DNA of 64,000 nucleotides from Bifidobacterium gallicum DSM 20093 = LMG 11596 (GCF_000741205.1 NZ_JGYW01000005.1:370818-434817), one strand, 5' to 3'. Shown: positions 38,761 to 48,364, numbered from the stretch's first letter. The notes: a model not told the origin generated them from the letters alone. Numbers and translations: made by a program.

Positions 38761-40500
38761 ATGGCACAGGTGGCTCAACAAGGCGTGCGCGTGGTCTCAC
38801 GCGTGTATGGCGGCATGGTCAGTGTGGATGATGAACAGCGCGCGCAACGCGTGGTGGCGTTACTCGATCAGGCGCGTGCCGCATTGGCACGTTCCTCCAC
38901 GCAATGTAGTCAACTGGCGTTTACGGCGACGGGCGCGCAATCACGCATGGCATGGTGTGCGGCGAACAACACGAGCGCCCTGGGTGCGCCGACAACGGTT
39001 AGCAGCGCTAGCGGTGTTGGCGCGGCAAGCGCAGACACAGGACTGGGTGGCGCGTTCAATGGCGCCGTAGGAGCATTGTCGGCCCTGAACGCCTCGATGG
39101 CGGCCTCTGCCGGCTCGCAGCATGCCACGTTGCCGGCAGACATTGCCGGGCAGGCGTCCGCAGTGTCCACCAACTTGGCTTCGTTGGCACAGGAATGTGA
39201 AACATTGGCCTCCCTTTTGTCGCGCGCGTACAGCCTGTATGCACAAGCCGAGTCGTCGGCACGCCGTTTGGGCACGCAGGCCGCGCAACAGATCACCGCC
39301 GCCACACCATGGCAGATTGGCGCCAGCACACTATTGAGCGCGGGTGGCGGACTGCTGTATGGCCTCGTCAAGGAAGGCCATGTCAACGCGTTCCATGCGC
39401 TCAATGGCACCACATGGATGCAGGAAGGCACGCTCAATGGTCTGTCTGGTTGGGTCAATATGTTGGCCGGGGCAACGGGTATGAGCGCTGTGGGGACAAA
39501 TGCCGGCGTCGACCAGCGCATTGGCGGTGCGCAAGCGCGCAAATCGACCGCTGTCGCCAATGCTGCCGCGAACCTGTCGCAATTCTTGCAGCCATGGCAC
39601 AACTACGCGCAAGGCACTGATTTGACCGTCACGCAAGTGGGTCGGCATGCGCAGGTGGTTGGCGCCACAACTTCGGTTAGCGGAGCGTTGTCTAATTTGC
39701 GCCGGCTCGGCGAGAATCGCAGCGAATCGGGATTGACGACCAGTGATGACACTGCATTGAGCTACGGCACGATCGCCATTTCGCAATATGTGCGCGATGA
39801 CGGCACGAACGCATGGCTCGTGTCGATCCCCGGCACTGATGGCAAAGACGATTCGCCGTTCGGATGGCCACAAAACGTGGAGCTCATGAGTTCGAACAGC
39901 GAACAACGCATGAATGCCGAAAGTGCACGCATGGTCGTGGAAGCCATGAGGCAAGCCGGCATCAAATCCGACGAACCCGTGGCGATGGTCGGCCACTCGC
40001 AAGGTGGTATTGTGGCGGCGGCCATCGCGTCGGATTGCGCGGATGAATTCACGATCGACCATATTGTGACAGCGGGCTCGCCCATCGCCAACCATCCGAT
40101 CGCGTCGTCCACGTGGGTAACGGCCATTGAAATGGATGATGAACTGGTGGCCGCGTTGGATGGCAAGGCGAATCCGAGCACCGACACTTGGTTGACTGTG
40201 CGCGGTTCGTTGGATGAGGGGGCGCTCGATCAGGCGAATGCGCTGAACTCAGGTACTGGCGTGGAGCGCGACCCCAACCGTTATGAGATCACACATTGGC
40301 TCAAATACCACGAGTCGGCGTATGAGGATGCCAGCGCGTTGGGCTCACCTGCCGTGCAAACGCATGAACAGCATTTCGCCAATACGATCGACGGCACCTA
40401 CCAGGGCACCACGTATTGGCAGGGCCGCGTGACGAAGGATCATGCGGATTCAGTGTTCACAGCCATAGTTCCTCAACCTCGTGCGGCATTGGCTCGTTAG
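38761..40500 (+). CDS. Large alpha/beta-hydrolase with WXG-type N-terminus (putative type VII substrate)
   Basis: 579 residues. The first 190 residues are helical and Ala/Ser-rich with a LXG/WXG-like look (DDEQRAQRVVALLDQARAALA ... LLSRAYSLYAQAESSARRL). The C-terminal half is an alpha/beta hydrolase: strand WLVSIPGTDG, nucleophile GHSQGG (Ser near residue 413), AGSPIANHPI and a His in THWLKYHES. No signal peptide. This modular plan with an adjacent WXG100 partner suggests an exported lipase/esterase or toxin of a type VII system. No immunity gene or EccC-like ATPase is nearby, so that reading is inference. Confidence 0.75.
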   Translation: MAQVAQQGVRVVSRVYGGMVSVDDEQRAQRVVALLDQARAALARSSTQCSQLAFTATGAQSRMAWCAANNTSALGAPTTVSSASGVGAASADTGLGGAFNGAVGALSALNASMAASAGSQHATLPADIAGQASAVSTNLASLAQECETLASLLSRAYSLYAQAESSARRLGTQAAQQITAATPWQIGASTLLSAGGGLLYGLVKEGHVNAFHALNGTTWMQEGTLNGLSGWVNMLAGATGMSAVGTNAGVDQRIGGAQARKSTAVANAAANLSQFLQPWHNYAQGTDLTVTQVGRHAQVVGATTSVSGALSNLRRLGENRSESGLTTSDDTALSYGTIAISQYVRDDGTNAWLVSIPGTDGKDDSPFGWPQNVELMSSNSEQRMNAESARMVVEAMRQAGIKSDEPVAMVGHSQGGIVAAAIASDCADEFTIDHIVTAGSPIANHPIASSTWVTAIEMDDELVAALDGKANPSTDTWLTVRGSLDEGALDQANALNSGTGVERDPNRYEITHWLKYHESAYEDASALGSPAVQTHEQHFANTIDGTYQGTTYWQGRVTKDHADSVFTAIVPQPRAALAR

Positions 40501-40657
40501 CGGTTGATCCTTTTGAGACCATATTGATGCTTCATCGATGTTCAACCGATGCCATTGACCAAGGTCATGCTGTATTGGCCTGCGTCCTGTCCGATCGGCC
40601 CGTAGCCGGTCACGCTACGGACGCCTTCCCATAACCTGAGACAAACGCAGCTTCAAG

Positions 40658-40692
40658 GCCCCACCCGTTGGCGGTTTCCAGTAGGGTGGGGC
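40658..40692 (+). promoter_or_regulatory. Hairpin over the purB ribosome-binding site
   Basis: GCCCCACCC pairs perfectly with GGGTGGGGC, which contains the only purine-rich stretch before the purB ATG and ends 2 nt from it. It could block translation initiation unless opened. Confidence 0.5.
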
Positions 40693-40694
40693 AC

Positions 40695-42137
40695 ATGAGG
40701 CTTACCGATATTTCCCCTACTCCCGCATTGACTCCACTCGACGGCCGCTATCGCAAGCAGACGGCCCCCCTCGTTGAATATTTGAGCGAACCCGCACTCA
40801 ACCGCGAGCGCATGCGCGTGGAAGTGGAATGGATGATTCTGCTGGCCAACGGTTTCGAAGGCAATGGTTATGAGCCGATTGTGCAAGGTGTCAAGCCGTT
40901 GACCGATGAGGAACAAGCCTATTTGCGCGCGATTCCTGAAACTTTTGATGATGAGGGCATTGAACGCCATGCCGCTCATGAGGCCATCACGCATCATGAT
41001 GTGAAGGCTGTGGAATATTACATTGATGATGAATTGGATTGCGCGGCCGAAGTGCTGGGCCATCCCACGCAGCTGACCGAGTTGAAGACGCTCGTGCATT
41101 TTGCTTGTACGAGTGAAGATATCAACAACCTGTCGTATGCGCGTTGTGTCAAGAACGCGATGGAACAGGTGTGGTTGCCGTCCGCCAAGGCCATCACGGC
41201 CCATCTGATGGGCAAGGCCGAGGAGTTCGCTGAACTGCCGATGCTGTCGTTGACGCATGGCCAGCCGGCCACTCCTACCACGTTGGGCAAGGAACTGGCG
41301 GTGTATGTCTACCGTATCAACCGTCAGATCCGTCATATTGAATCCCAGGAGTATTTGGGCAAGATCAATGGTGCCACGGGCACGTTCGGCGCCCATTTGG
41401 CCGCTTATCCCGATGTGGATTGGGTGGCTGTGTCGCGCGAGTTCGTGACGAACCGCATGGGTTTGACGTGGAATCCTCTGACCACGCAGATTGAATCGCA
41501 TGACTGGCAGGCCGAACTCTATGGCACGGTCAGCCATGCCAACCGCATCATGCACAACCTGTGCGTGGATGTGTGGATGTATATTTCGCGTGGCGTGTTC
41601 GCCCAGGTGCCGGTCAAGGGTGCCACGGGTTCGTCGACGATGCCACACAAGGTCAATCCGATCCGTTTTGAGAACGCTGAAGCGAACTTTGAGCTTTCCT
41701 GCGCACTGCTCGACACATTGTCGGCCACGCTTGTGGAATCCCGTTGGCAGCGTGATTTGACTGATTCGACGACGCAACGCAACATTGGTTCCGCGTTGGG
41801 TTATTCGCTGCTCGCGCTCGACAACCTGTTGGGCGGCTTACAGTCGATTCATCCCGACCAAGCCACGATGCAAGCCGAGTTGGATGCGAATTGGGAAGTG
41901 CTGGGCGAGCCTATTCAAACAGCGATGCGCGCTTGTGAATTGGCAGGTCTGCCAGGCATGGAACGTCCGTATGAGAAAGTCAAGGAGCTCATGCGCGGCC
42001 ATCGTATCAACCAGGATGATGTGCAGCGTTTCATTGATTCGTTGCAGTTCGATGAGCAAACGGCTGCACGTCTCAAAGCGTTGACTCCTGCCTCGTATGT
42101 GGGTGTGGCTGCGGATTTGATTTCGTTCGCTGAATGA
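40695..42137 (+). CDS. purB: Adenylosuccinate lyase
   Basis: 480 residues from ATG 40695. Catalyses two steps of purine synthesis (SAICAR to AICAR, adenylosuccinate to AMP). Fumarase/aspartase superfamily signature GSSTMPHKVNP at about residue 315, with the TSEDINN and THGQPATPTT segments intact. Matches the longer E. coli-like PurB type. Cytosolic homotetramer in the family. Single gene after the hydrolase; its leader can fold over the ribosome-binding site. Confidence 0.95.
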   Translation: MRLTDISPTPALTPLDGRYRKQTAPLVEYLSEPALNRERMRVEVEWMILLANGFEGNGYEPIVQGVKPLTDEEQAYLRAIPETFDDEGIERHAAHEAITHHDVKAVEYYIDDELDCAAEVLGHPTQLTELKTLVHFACTSEDINNLSYARCVKNAMEQVWLPSAKAITAHLMGKAEEFAELPMLSLTHGQPATPTTLGKELAVYVYRINRQIRHIESQEYLGKINGATGTFGAHLAAYPDVDWVAVSREFVTNRMGLTWNPLTTQIESHDWQAELYGTVSHANRIMHNLCVDVWMYISRGVFAQVPVKGATGSSTMPHKVNPIRFENAEANFELSCALLDTLSATLVESRWQRDLTDSTTQRNIGSALGYSLLALDNLLGGLQSIHPDQATMQAELDANWEVLGEPIQTAMRACELAGLPGMERPYEKVKELMRGHRINQDDVQRFIDSLQFDEQTAARLKALTPASYVGVAADLISFAE

Positions 42138-42312
42138 TGCTGTGCCTCATGCAGGCCGCCTAGTACACTTAAAACGCCCACTTCGGTGGGCGTTTGTGCT
42201 CTTCACAGCAAGAATGGCCGCAGGTAAATACCGATGAGATGAACGGCTTCCCGCACCATCGCACACTGTGATGGGCACATCACGATGACCCCAAGCAACG
42301 GATGAGGTGTGG

Positions 42313-44868
42313 ATGAGCAGCAAGCAATCACCGCAAAATCACGCAGCCCGCACGGAGCCGCCGCAATCCGGTTCGGATTCTGCGTCAGCGGCACCATTGG
42401 CCTCACCCACCATGCTTGACGATGACGATACGATGAACAATGTCGTTATTGACGATATCCCTCCCCAGCGCACACATGTGTTTGGCGACCTTGTCAACGC
42501 TGTCCTTGATTTGATCATTGCCGTATTGCTGCTGTTGTTCGCCGTGTATTTGCGCGGCGTGACCACAGGTGTGGCGTATGACGCGCAAAACGTGGGTAAG
42601 AACGTGGACTGGATTCTCGACGTGCCCGCGTCATTGTTGCAACAACTTGTGGTCATTTATGTGGTCGTCAGCGTGCTGATCCAAATCATGACGCGTAAAG
42701 AATGGTTGCAAGCCGCCCTGTCTGTTGGCGCGCTACTGCTTGGGTTCGGCGCCGCATGGGGCACGTCGTTGGCGTTGAGCACGTGGGGCAATTCGATTCT
42801 TGTGGGTACGCTGATGTCTGCGGGCACGAGCTTGGGCACCGCGTTGTTGCCTGATTTTTTTGCCGCGTTGTCCGCGTTCCTGACGATGGCGGGTCCGCGT
42901 CGCACGCGGTCCACCGTCAAATGGGGCTGGAACATTCTCATTGCCGCCGGCGTCATCTTCGTCATCACATCGTGGAGTTCAGTCACGGGCATTATGCTGT
43001 CGTTGCTGCTTGGTCGCGTCATTGGGCTCGTGCTGCGGTTCGCCATCGGTTCGATCAACACGGGGGCCTGGGGCCGTCAAATCATTTCAGCCGTGCGCAC
43101 CATCGGGCTCAATCCTGTGCAATTGACACGTCGCACCAGTTTGAATACCGAACCCGGCGTGCTCGTCACATCATTGGATGATGATCTGGTCGAAAACTCG
43201 CGCATTTACGATATGCGCGACCAGGATGGTCGCCATTACACCGTGTCCGTGCTCGACAACCAACTGCGGTTCGCCGGCTATTTGAATCAGATGTGGCAAC
43301 TGGTCAAATTGAAAAGTGTGGCTGTGCGCAAGGACCGTTCCGCCATCAGCGCGCAGCATCATCACGCTTCAATGCTGTTGGGATTGCGCTCGCTGGGATT
43401 GCCCACGATCAAACCGTATGGCGTCGCCGATTACAGTGAATCCTCGATGCTCGTGCTCAACCCCTGCGCCGTGCTGGACGAATGTGACGCCGCGACGCTG
43501 ACTGACGACGAGCTCGTGGAATTGCTGCAGTATCTTGACCGCGCGCACCAACGCGGCTACACGCATCGGCGTATCACACTCAACACGCTCGGGCGCATCA
43601 AGGAACTCGGCACTCCCGAACAACAACCGGCACACATGTTCATTGCCGGCTGGCAAAACGGCGATGTGGCCAGCAGCATCACGAACGTGGAACTCGACAA
43701 CGTGCAAATGCTCGCGCTGTATGCGGCGCTCTACGGCGTGGATCGCACAATCCGCGTGGCCAAGCGCGTGTGGGACACGGAAACGCTGATCAATCTCATT
43801 CCGTTTGTGCAGCGGGCTGCCGTCCCACCGTCCACACGCCAGTTGGATGGTTGGAACAAACATCTGCTCGAAGACTTGCGCAAGGCGATGAGCGCGCTCG
43901 CGCCTCCGGAGGCCGCTGAAAATCTTGAGCAGGTCACGCTTTCGCGGTTCTCGATCCGTTCGTTCGTCGGCATGGCGCTGCTCGTGATTGCCGTTGCTGT
44001 GATTTTCACGCAACTCAAGCCCGAGGAGATGATCAAGGCCGTCACGAACGCCAACTTGTGGTTCGCGTTGTTGTGCGTGGGTTTCGGGTTCCTCGCATGG
44101 GTGGGTTCAGCCGTCACGTTGGGCGGTTTCATGAACCGTGGGCCCGTCAATCCATTCGGATTGTTGTGTTCACAAATGGCTGCGGGCTTCACGGCCGTGT
44201 CGATGCCCGCCGGCATCGGCCCTGCGTTTGTCAATTTGCAGTTCCTGCGTAAGAACGGATATCGCAATACCGTGGCCACAGCCATCATGAGCGCCGTGTG
44301 GGGCGTGCAAGCCGTCACCACCGTCATCTTGTTGATAGTCATTGGCATTTTCACGGGCCGCAACACGCTGTCGGGCATGGTGCCGACGAACACGTTGATC
44401 ATGGTGATCGCTATTGTCGCGCTCGTCGTGTGCTTGGCGATGGCCATCACGCCAATTCGTCGTAAAGTCACGCAAAAATACCTGCCACTGCTCAAATCGT
44501 ATGCGCGCAGCCTGTTGGAGACGCTCACGCAGCCCCGTGAGCTGATCATCGGCATTGTGGGTGCGTTAGTGCTCAATCTGGCCACCGGTTTCGGATTCTG
44601 GGCGGCTTTGCACGCGTTCGGGTTCTCGATGAATCCGATTGAGACGACATTCATCTTCCTGCTGGCCAATACGTTGGGTTCCGCCGTGCCCACGCCCGGC
44701 GGCTTGGGTGCTGTGGAAGCCGCGTTGTCGGTCGCGTTTACTGCCGTGGGCGTGCCCTCCCCGATCGCGTTGTCGGCCACGATCGTCTACCGTCTCGCGT
44801 TCTACTGGTTGCGCATCCCCGTTGGCGCCTTGGCCATGAAGTGGCTTGACCGTCACGACATGATCTGA
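42313..44868 (+). CDS. Membrane protein: transmembrane region, degenerate kinase-like domain and UPF0104/LPG-flippase-like domain
   Basis: 851 residues from ATG 42313 (GAGG 6 bp upstream; GTG 42307 is an alternative). N-terminal block of about 6 TM helices (residues 60-260), then a soluble stretch of about 300 residues that resembles a protein/aminoglycoside kinase fold (LDRAHQRGYTHRRITLNTL where HRD would be, IAGWQNGD where DFG would be) but lacks both aspartates. The C-terminal 280 residues are the lysylphosphatidylglycerol synthase TM/UPF0104 region with GGFMNRG, SMPAGIGPA and TPGGLGAVEAAL. No aminoacyl-transferase domain. Probably lipid transport or envelope function. Confidence 0.8.
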   Translation: MSSKQSPQNHAARTEPPQSGSDSASAAPLASPTMLDDDDTMNNVVIDDIPPQRTHVFGDLVNAVLDLIIAVLLLLFAVYLRGVTTGVAYDAQNVGKNVDWILDVPASLLQQLVVIYVVVSVLIQIMTRKEWLQAALSVGALLLGFGAAWGTSLALSTWGNSILVGTLMSAGTSLGTALLPDFFAALSAFLTMAGPRRTRSTVKWGWNILIAAGVIFVITSWSSVTGIMLSLLLGRVIGLVLRFAIGSINTGAWGRQIISAVRTIGLNPVQLTRRTSLNTEPGVLVTSLDDDLVENSRIYDMRDQDGRHYTVSVLDNQLRFAGYLNQMWQLVKLKSVAVRKDRSAISAQHHHASMLLGLRSLGLPTIKPYGVADYSESSMLVLNPCAVLDECDAATLTDDELVELLQYLDRAHQRGYTHRRITLNTLGRIKELGTPEQQPAHMFIAGWQNGDVASSITNVELDNVQMLALYAALYGVDRTIRVAKRVWDTETLINLIPFVQRAAVPPSTRQLDGWNKHLLEDLRKAMSALAPPEAAENLEQVTLSRFSIRSFVGMALLVIAVAVIFTQLKPEEMIKAVTNANLWFALLCVGFGFLAWVGSAVTLGGFMNRGPVNPFGLLCSQMAAGFTAVSMPAGIGPAFVNLQFLRKNGYRNTVATAIMSAVWGVQAVTTVILLIVIGIFTGRNTLSGMVPTNTLIMVIAIVALVVCLAMAITPIRRKVTQKYLPLLKSYARSLLETLTQPRELIIGIVGALVLNLATGFGFWAALHAFGFSMNPIETTFIFLLANTLGSAVPTPGGLGAVEAALSVAFTAVGVPSPIALSATIVYRLAFYWLRIPVGALAMKWLDRHDMI

Positions 44869-45222
44869 TAAAAGCCCCTCACTAGTTTGCGTTCCACCGT
44901 TGCCGTCGCTGCATGTTCAGTACGTTCCGCAGCGCCGGCACTACTTACGACATTGTTCACGTTTCCTGTTTTTTGATATTTCTATTGCAGCGACAACGCC
45001 CCTTTCCCCTCGAAAACTGTTGAAACCATACTAAATATGCCACTTTTGCATAAAGTGGACGGAATACTTATGCGACAGTCGCCACGCAAATCATCACAAA
45101 ACTGAGAAGAGTCATGAAAATCGTTGCAAATTAGCCTATTTCGGTAGATTATGCGCTATGATATCCAATGAAACAAGGACGTACCGCTCCAAGGATCGTC
45201 CCCTAACCAAGAAGGATGCTTT
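44869..45222. other. AT-rich upstream region of the HU gene
   Basis: 354 bp, clearly richer in A+T than its surroundings. A TATGAT at 45157-45162 is a candidate -10 box; no good -35 lies at 17 bp. No coding signal. The length suggests several regulatory inputs or a long leader, as expected for a highly expressed nucleoid protein. Confidence 0.45.
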
Positions 45223-45504
45223 ATGGCATACAACAAGTCTGATCTCGTCTCGAAGATCGCCCAGAAGTCGAACCTCACCAAGGCTCAGGCTGAAGCAGCT
45301 GTCAACGCATTCCAGGACGTCTTCGTTGAGGCCATGAAGTCCGGCGAGGGTCTCAAGCTCACCGGTCTGTTCTCCGCCGAGCGCGTGCCTCGCGCCGCTC
45401 GCACGGGCCGCAACCCGCGTACGGGCGAAACCATCGAGATTCCTGCCACCTACGGTGTGCGTATCTCCGCTGGCTCGCTGCTGAAGAAGGCTGTCACCGA
45501 GTGA
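45223..45504 (+). CDS. hup: HU-family DNA-binding protein
   Basis: 93 residues. Nucleoid-associated protein that bends DNA as a dimer. HU fold: SDLVSKIAQKSNLTKAQAEAAVNAF, the GLFSAERVPRAARTGRNPRTGE stretch with the signature for DNA arms, and the short C-terminal helix. Lacks the long Lys/Ala-rich tail of mycobacterial HupB. Preceded by an AT-rich promoter region; own terminator. Confidence 0.95.
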   Translation: MAYNKSDLVSKIAQKSNLTKAQAEAAVNAFQDVFVEAMKSGEGLKLTGLFSAERVPRAARTGRNPRTGETIEIPATYGVRISAGSLLKKAVTE

Positions 45505-45527
45505 TAACGGCCTCGGCCGTATGAAAG

Positions 45528-45557
45528 AATCCCGACCAATGATGGCCGGGATTTTTT
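45528..45557 (+). terminator. Terminator of the HU gene
   Basis: AATCCCGACCA pairs with TGGCCGGGATT (one mismatch) around ATGA, followed by TTTTTC. It ends 20 bp before the pafA stop. Confidence 0.88.
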
Positions 45558-45577
45558 CATATCTACGCACCACGCGG

Positions 45578-47104
45578 TCAACGCGTCTCATGCAACGCGA
45601 TGCGGGCTTCCAACTGGTCGAAGATGGCGGACAATTGCGCATCAGGCTGGTCCTCGAACGGGTCAAGCAACGATACCGTCGTCTTATGCGGCTCGAGCAG
45701 TTCAAGCGTCGTCCAATCACACGCATGACGCACATGAGCCTCGGCAGCCAACTGCACAAACCGACCGCGCAACACGGCACGAGTGCCTGCTGGAGGCGTG
45801 TGACGCGCCTCATCCGCTTGTTGAGCTGATACTTCCTCAATCATGCGGCCATGACGCACGAGCGCATCGAATACGGCGCCATTGGCAATGTCATGATAGT
45901 CAAAATCCAATTGGGCCAATTGCAACGCAAGTGCCGGCGGCAGCGCGCCCGGCTGGCGCAGCAATGCACGCGCCTGATCCACGTCGCAACCCAACCGCCG
46001 TGCGACCAGCTGGCTGAACAAGTGCAATTTCGCAGCCCAATCCACACGCGTGGCCAAGCTGGCAATATCATCACGTTCCAACTCGTCAAGCACCACGCGC
46101 CATTCGTCAAGAATTTGCAATGCGGCACCCGGCTGGCCCAATGAAGCGTCCACAGCGTGCGCATGAGCATCGAGGAACGTCGCACACGCCTGCCAATACC
46201 GGCGTTGCATCTGCAGCGCGCTCACATGATCTCCAGAAGCCAACTGCAACTGCGCTTGTACCCCATGCTCGTCCACGGCATGGTTGGCGTCCACGGGATC
46301 AGCCAACGCCATGAGCGACAAGGCGCTGGACTCCTGATGTCGCGCATGGTATTCAATCACGCACAGCACCAGATGCGTGATTGCCAGCTTCATGCGAGTC
46401 GCCCACTGGGAACGGTTCGAGTCGCCTATGATCACATGCAAACGTCGAAACTCTTCCGGATTCGCATGCGGTTCATCACGCGTATTGACCATTGGACGAC
46501 TGCGCGTCGTGGCTGACGACACCGTTTCGTCCACAAACAATGCGCGTTGCGTGATGCTGAACCGGCCATCGGCAAACCGTCCGGCACCTGTGATGATCTG
46601 ACGGCTGATCAACAATGGCAGCAATTGGTCGGTAATGTCTGTCAGCCCCACAAAACGGCGCACCAAATAATTCTCATGGCATCCAAACGAGTGGCCGGCT
46701 GAATCGGCATTGTTCTTGAACAAATGGATACGCGCGGCCGATCCCACGGCGTCGCGCAACTGTTCCTGGGCGTTCAACGCCATTGAACGCATGATGCGCT
46801 CCCCCGCCGCATCGGCCAGTAATGCGTCACTCGGCATGCGCGCCTCTGCCGTGGCATATTCGGGATGGGCTCCCACATCGAGATACAGTCGTGAACCATT
46901 GGCCAGATACGTGTTCGTGGAACGCGTATGCTCCACGATGGGCCGGAACATGGCCACAGCCGCGTTGGCGGCTTGCACTGCATGGTCCGCTCCCGTCACG
47001 CTCACACCGTATTCGGTTTCCAAACCGAAGATGCGGTCAAAACCGTGTTCATGCGCGTTTGGTTCCCCTTGGGCACGACTCGTCGAATCATGCAGTTGCG
47101 GCAT
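45578..47104 (-). CDS. pafA: Pup-protein ligase PafA
   Basis: 508 residues; ATG 3 bp after the pup stop. Attaches Pup through its C-terminal Glu to lysines of target proteins, with ATP. Glutamine-synthetase-like fold: FGLETEYGVSVTG at the start, LYLDVGAHPEYATAE (Asp/His/Glu of the active site), NADSAGHSFGCHENYLVRR. Distinguished from Dop by lack of the Dop loop after the first motif. Last gene of the pup operon. Ends convergent with hup. Confidence 0.93.
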   Translation of the reverse strand: MPQLHDSTSRAQGEPNAHEHGFDRIFGLETEYGVSVTGADHAVQAANAAVAMFRPIVEHTRSTNTYLANGSRLYLDVGAHPEYATAEARMPSDALLADAAGERIMRSMALNAQEQLRDAVGSAARIHLFKNNADSAGHSFGCHENYLVRRFVGLTDITDQLLPLLISRQIITGAGRFADGRFSITQRALFVDETVSSATTRSRPMVNTRDEPHANPEEFRRLHVIIGDSNRSQWATRMKLAITHLVLCVIEYHARHQESSALSLMALADPVDANHAVDEHGVQAQLQLASGDHVSALQMQRRYWQACATFLDAHAHAVDASLGQPGAALQILDEWRVVLDELERDDIASLATRVDWAAKLHLFSQLVARRLGCDVDQARALLRQPGALPPALALQLAQLDFDYHDIANGAVFDALVRHGRMIEEVSAQQADEARHTPPAGTRAVLRGRFVQLAAEAHVRHACDWTTLELLEPHKTTVSLLDPFEDQPDAQLSAIFDQLEARIALHETR

Positions 47105-47107
47105 CGC

Positions 47108-47299
47108 TCACTGGCCGCCCTTCTGCACGAAGCTGTCCACGTATTCTTGCGCATTCGTTTCGAGCACAGTGGAAATATCATCGAGAATCGAGTCGAGCAC
47201 GTCCATGCTCGCTTCCGCTTCCACATTGAGACGAACCTGTTCGTCGTTCACGGCTTGCGTGTGCTCGCTTGCCTTGCGGTTCACTTGTTCCTGTGGCAT
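47108..47299 (-). CDS. pup: Prokaryotic ubiquitin-like protein Pup
   Basis: 63 residues, AAGGAAG upstream of the ATG. Disordered N-terminal half (MPQEQVNRKASEHTQAVND), helix-forming second half (LNVEAEASMDVLDSILDDISTVLE) and the diagnostic C-terminus FVQKGGQ. The last residue is Gln, so it must be deamidated by Dop to Glu before PafA can attach it. Coupled to pafA by a 3-bp gap. Confidence 0.95.
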   Translation of the reverse strand: MPQEQVNRKASEHTQAVNDEQVRLNVEAEASMDVLDSILDDISTVLETNAQEYVDSFVQKGGQ

Positions 47300-47356
47300 C
47301 GTTCTTCCTTGATTGGTTCTGGTTGTCGCATCTTGGCTGAACGCAGCCGCGGCCTG

Positions 47357-48196
47357 TCAGTGCTCAAGCAAAATCGGGCGCAATTCATCATTGATGATGC
47401 CGTTGGTGGCCACCACGTCGTTTTCACTACGCCAATGAATCAGGTCACCGGCCCAGTTCGCAATGCGACCTTGTGACTCCCAGATTACGATAGCTCCGGC
47501 AGACACGGCAGGAACATCCCATTCATGCAAATTCGGTTCAAAATAGGCGTCATACGTGCCGTCAGCCACTTTGCACAAATCCAGCGACGCAGGGCCGATA
47601 CGCTTGATATCAGCCGGACGCCCGGACAATGCCGCCACCACATCCAACGCGCGTTTGGATTCCTCGGATTTATGCGACATGCCAAAACTGACGACGGAAC
47701 CGTCCAGATGGGCTGTCGTCGAAGGCACAGTTTTCTCACGTTTCTCACCCATTGGGGTTTTGCGGATGCGAATGGCGCCCGACCGTCGCGCAGCCACATA
47801 CGTGAGGTTCAATGCGGGCGCATGTACCACGCCAATAATCGGTTGGGCGCTCAGATGCTCATTGAACTCAAACAGTGAAATCGTCACGGTCCATTCAGCC
47901 ATCGACCGTGAATAGTTGATCACGCCATCAATGCCGCCCGGACACCAGAACCGGTCGCCCGGATGCAGTTCGGCGGGACGTTCATTCCACAAGCCGCTGA
48001 ACGGATTGATCTCATTGAGGCGAACAGCCATATACCGTTCCAGACGTTGCTCAACTTCAAGGCCTTCGTCATAATCATGGTGGTCGGGATCCACAACCAT
48101 GAGACTACGTGGTGTCACCTGGTCCGCCAGTGCATGCCGGCCCGCATCCTGTGCGACCTGGGCGGCCTGCATCGCCAGATTCCTCAGTTCGGTCAT
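47357..48196 (-). CDS. Inositol-monophosphatase-like protein with altered active site
   Basis: 279 residues, strong GAGGAG upstream. IMPase/FIG superfamily by layout. The metal-binding motif DPxDGT is present as GGIDGV (residues 87-92), so its first Asp and the Pro are lost; the second Asp remains. The third motif WDxAAG is WDVPAVSAG and keeps its Asp. The first motif (usually GEE) is WNE. One of the usual metal ligands is thus missing. In the operon it stands between dop (168 bp away) and pup (57 bp). Either a HisN/IMPase with relaxed catalysis or a non-enzymatic member of the pupylation operon. Confidence 0.75.
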   Translation of the reverse strand: MTELRNLAMQAAQVAQDAGRHALADQVTPRSLMVVDPDHHDYDEGLEVEQRLERYMAVRLNEINPFSGLWNERPAELHPGDRFWCPGGIDGVINYSRSMAEWTVTISLFEFNEHLSAQPIIGVVHAPALNLTYVAARRSGAIRIRKTPMGEKREKTVPSTTAHLDGSVVSFGMSHKSEESKRALDVVAALSGRPADIKRIGPASLDLCKVADGTYDAYFEPNLHEWDVPAVSAGAIVIWESQGRIANWAGDLIHWRSENDVVATNGIINDELRPILLEH

Positions 48197-48364
48197 GGTT
48201 GTTCAATCTCCTCGCAAAACATTCAGGGGAAAACGCCACCGCCATGCGGTTGCCTGTGCATCAGAATAATAGCCGTTCCTAACGCAACGGTCATTTGCAT
48301 AGGAATGGTCTAGCCAACATTGGCTTGTGATCCGTACTACCAGTCAACCCCCTAGAGGAGACAT

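Noticed and set aside
45136-45840. Minus-strand 234-codon ORF across hup and the pafA end
   Set aside because: Overlaps two confirmed genes in other frames and crosses a terminator.
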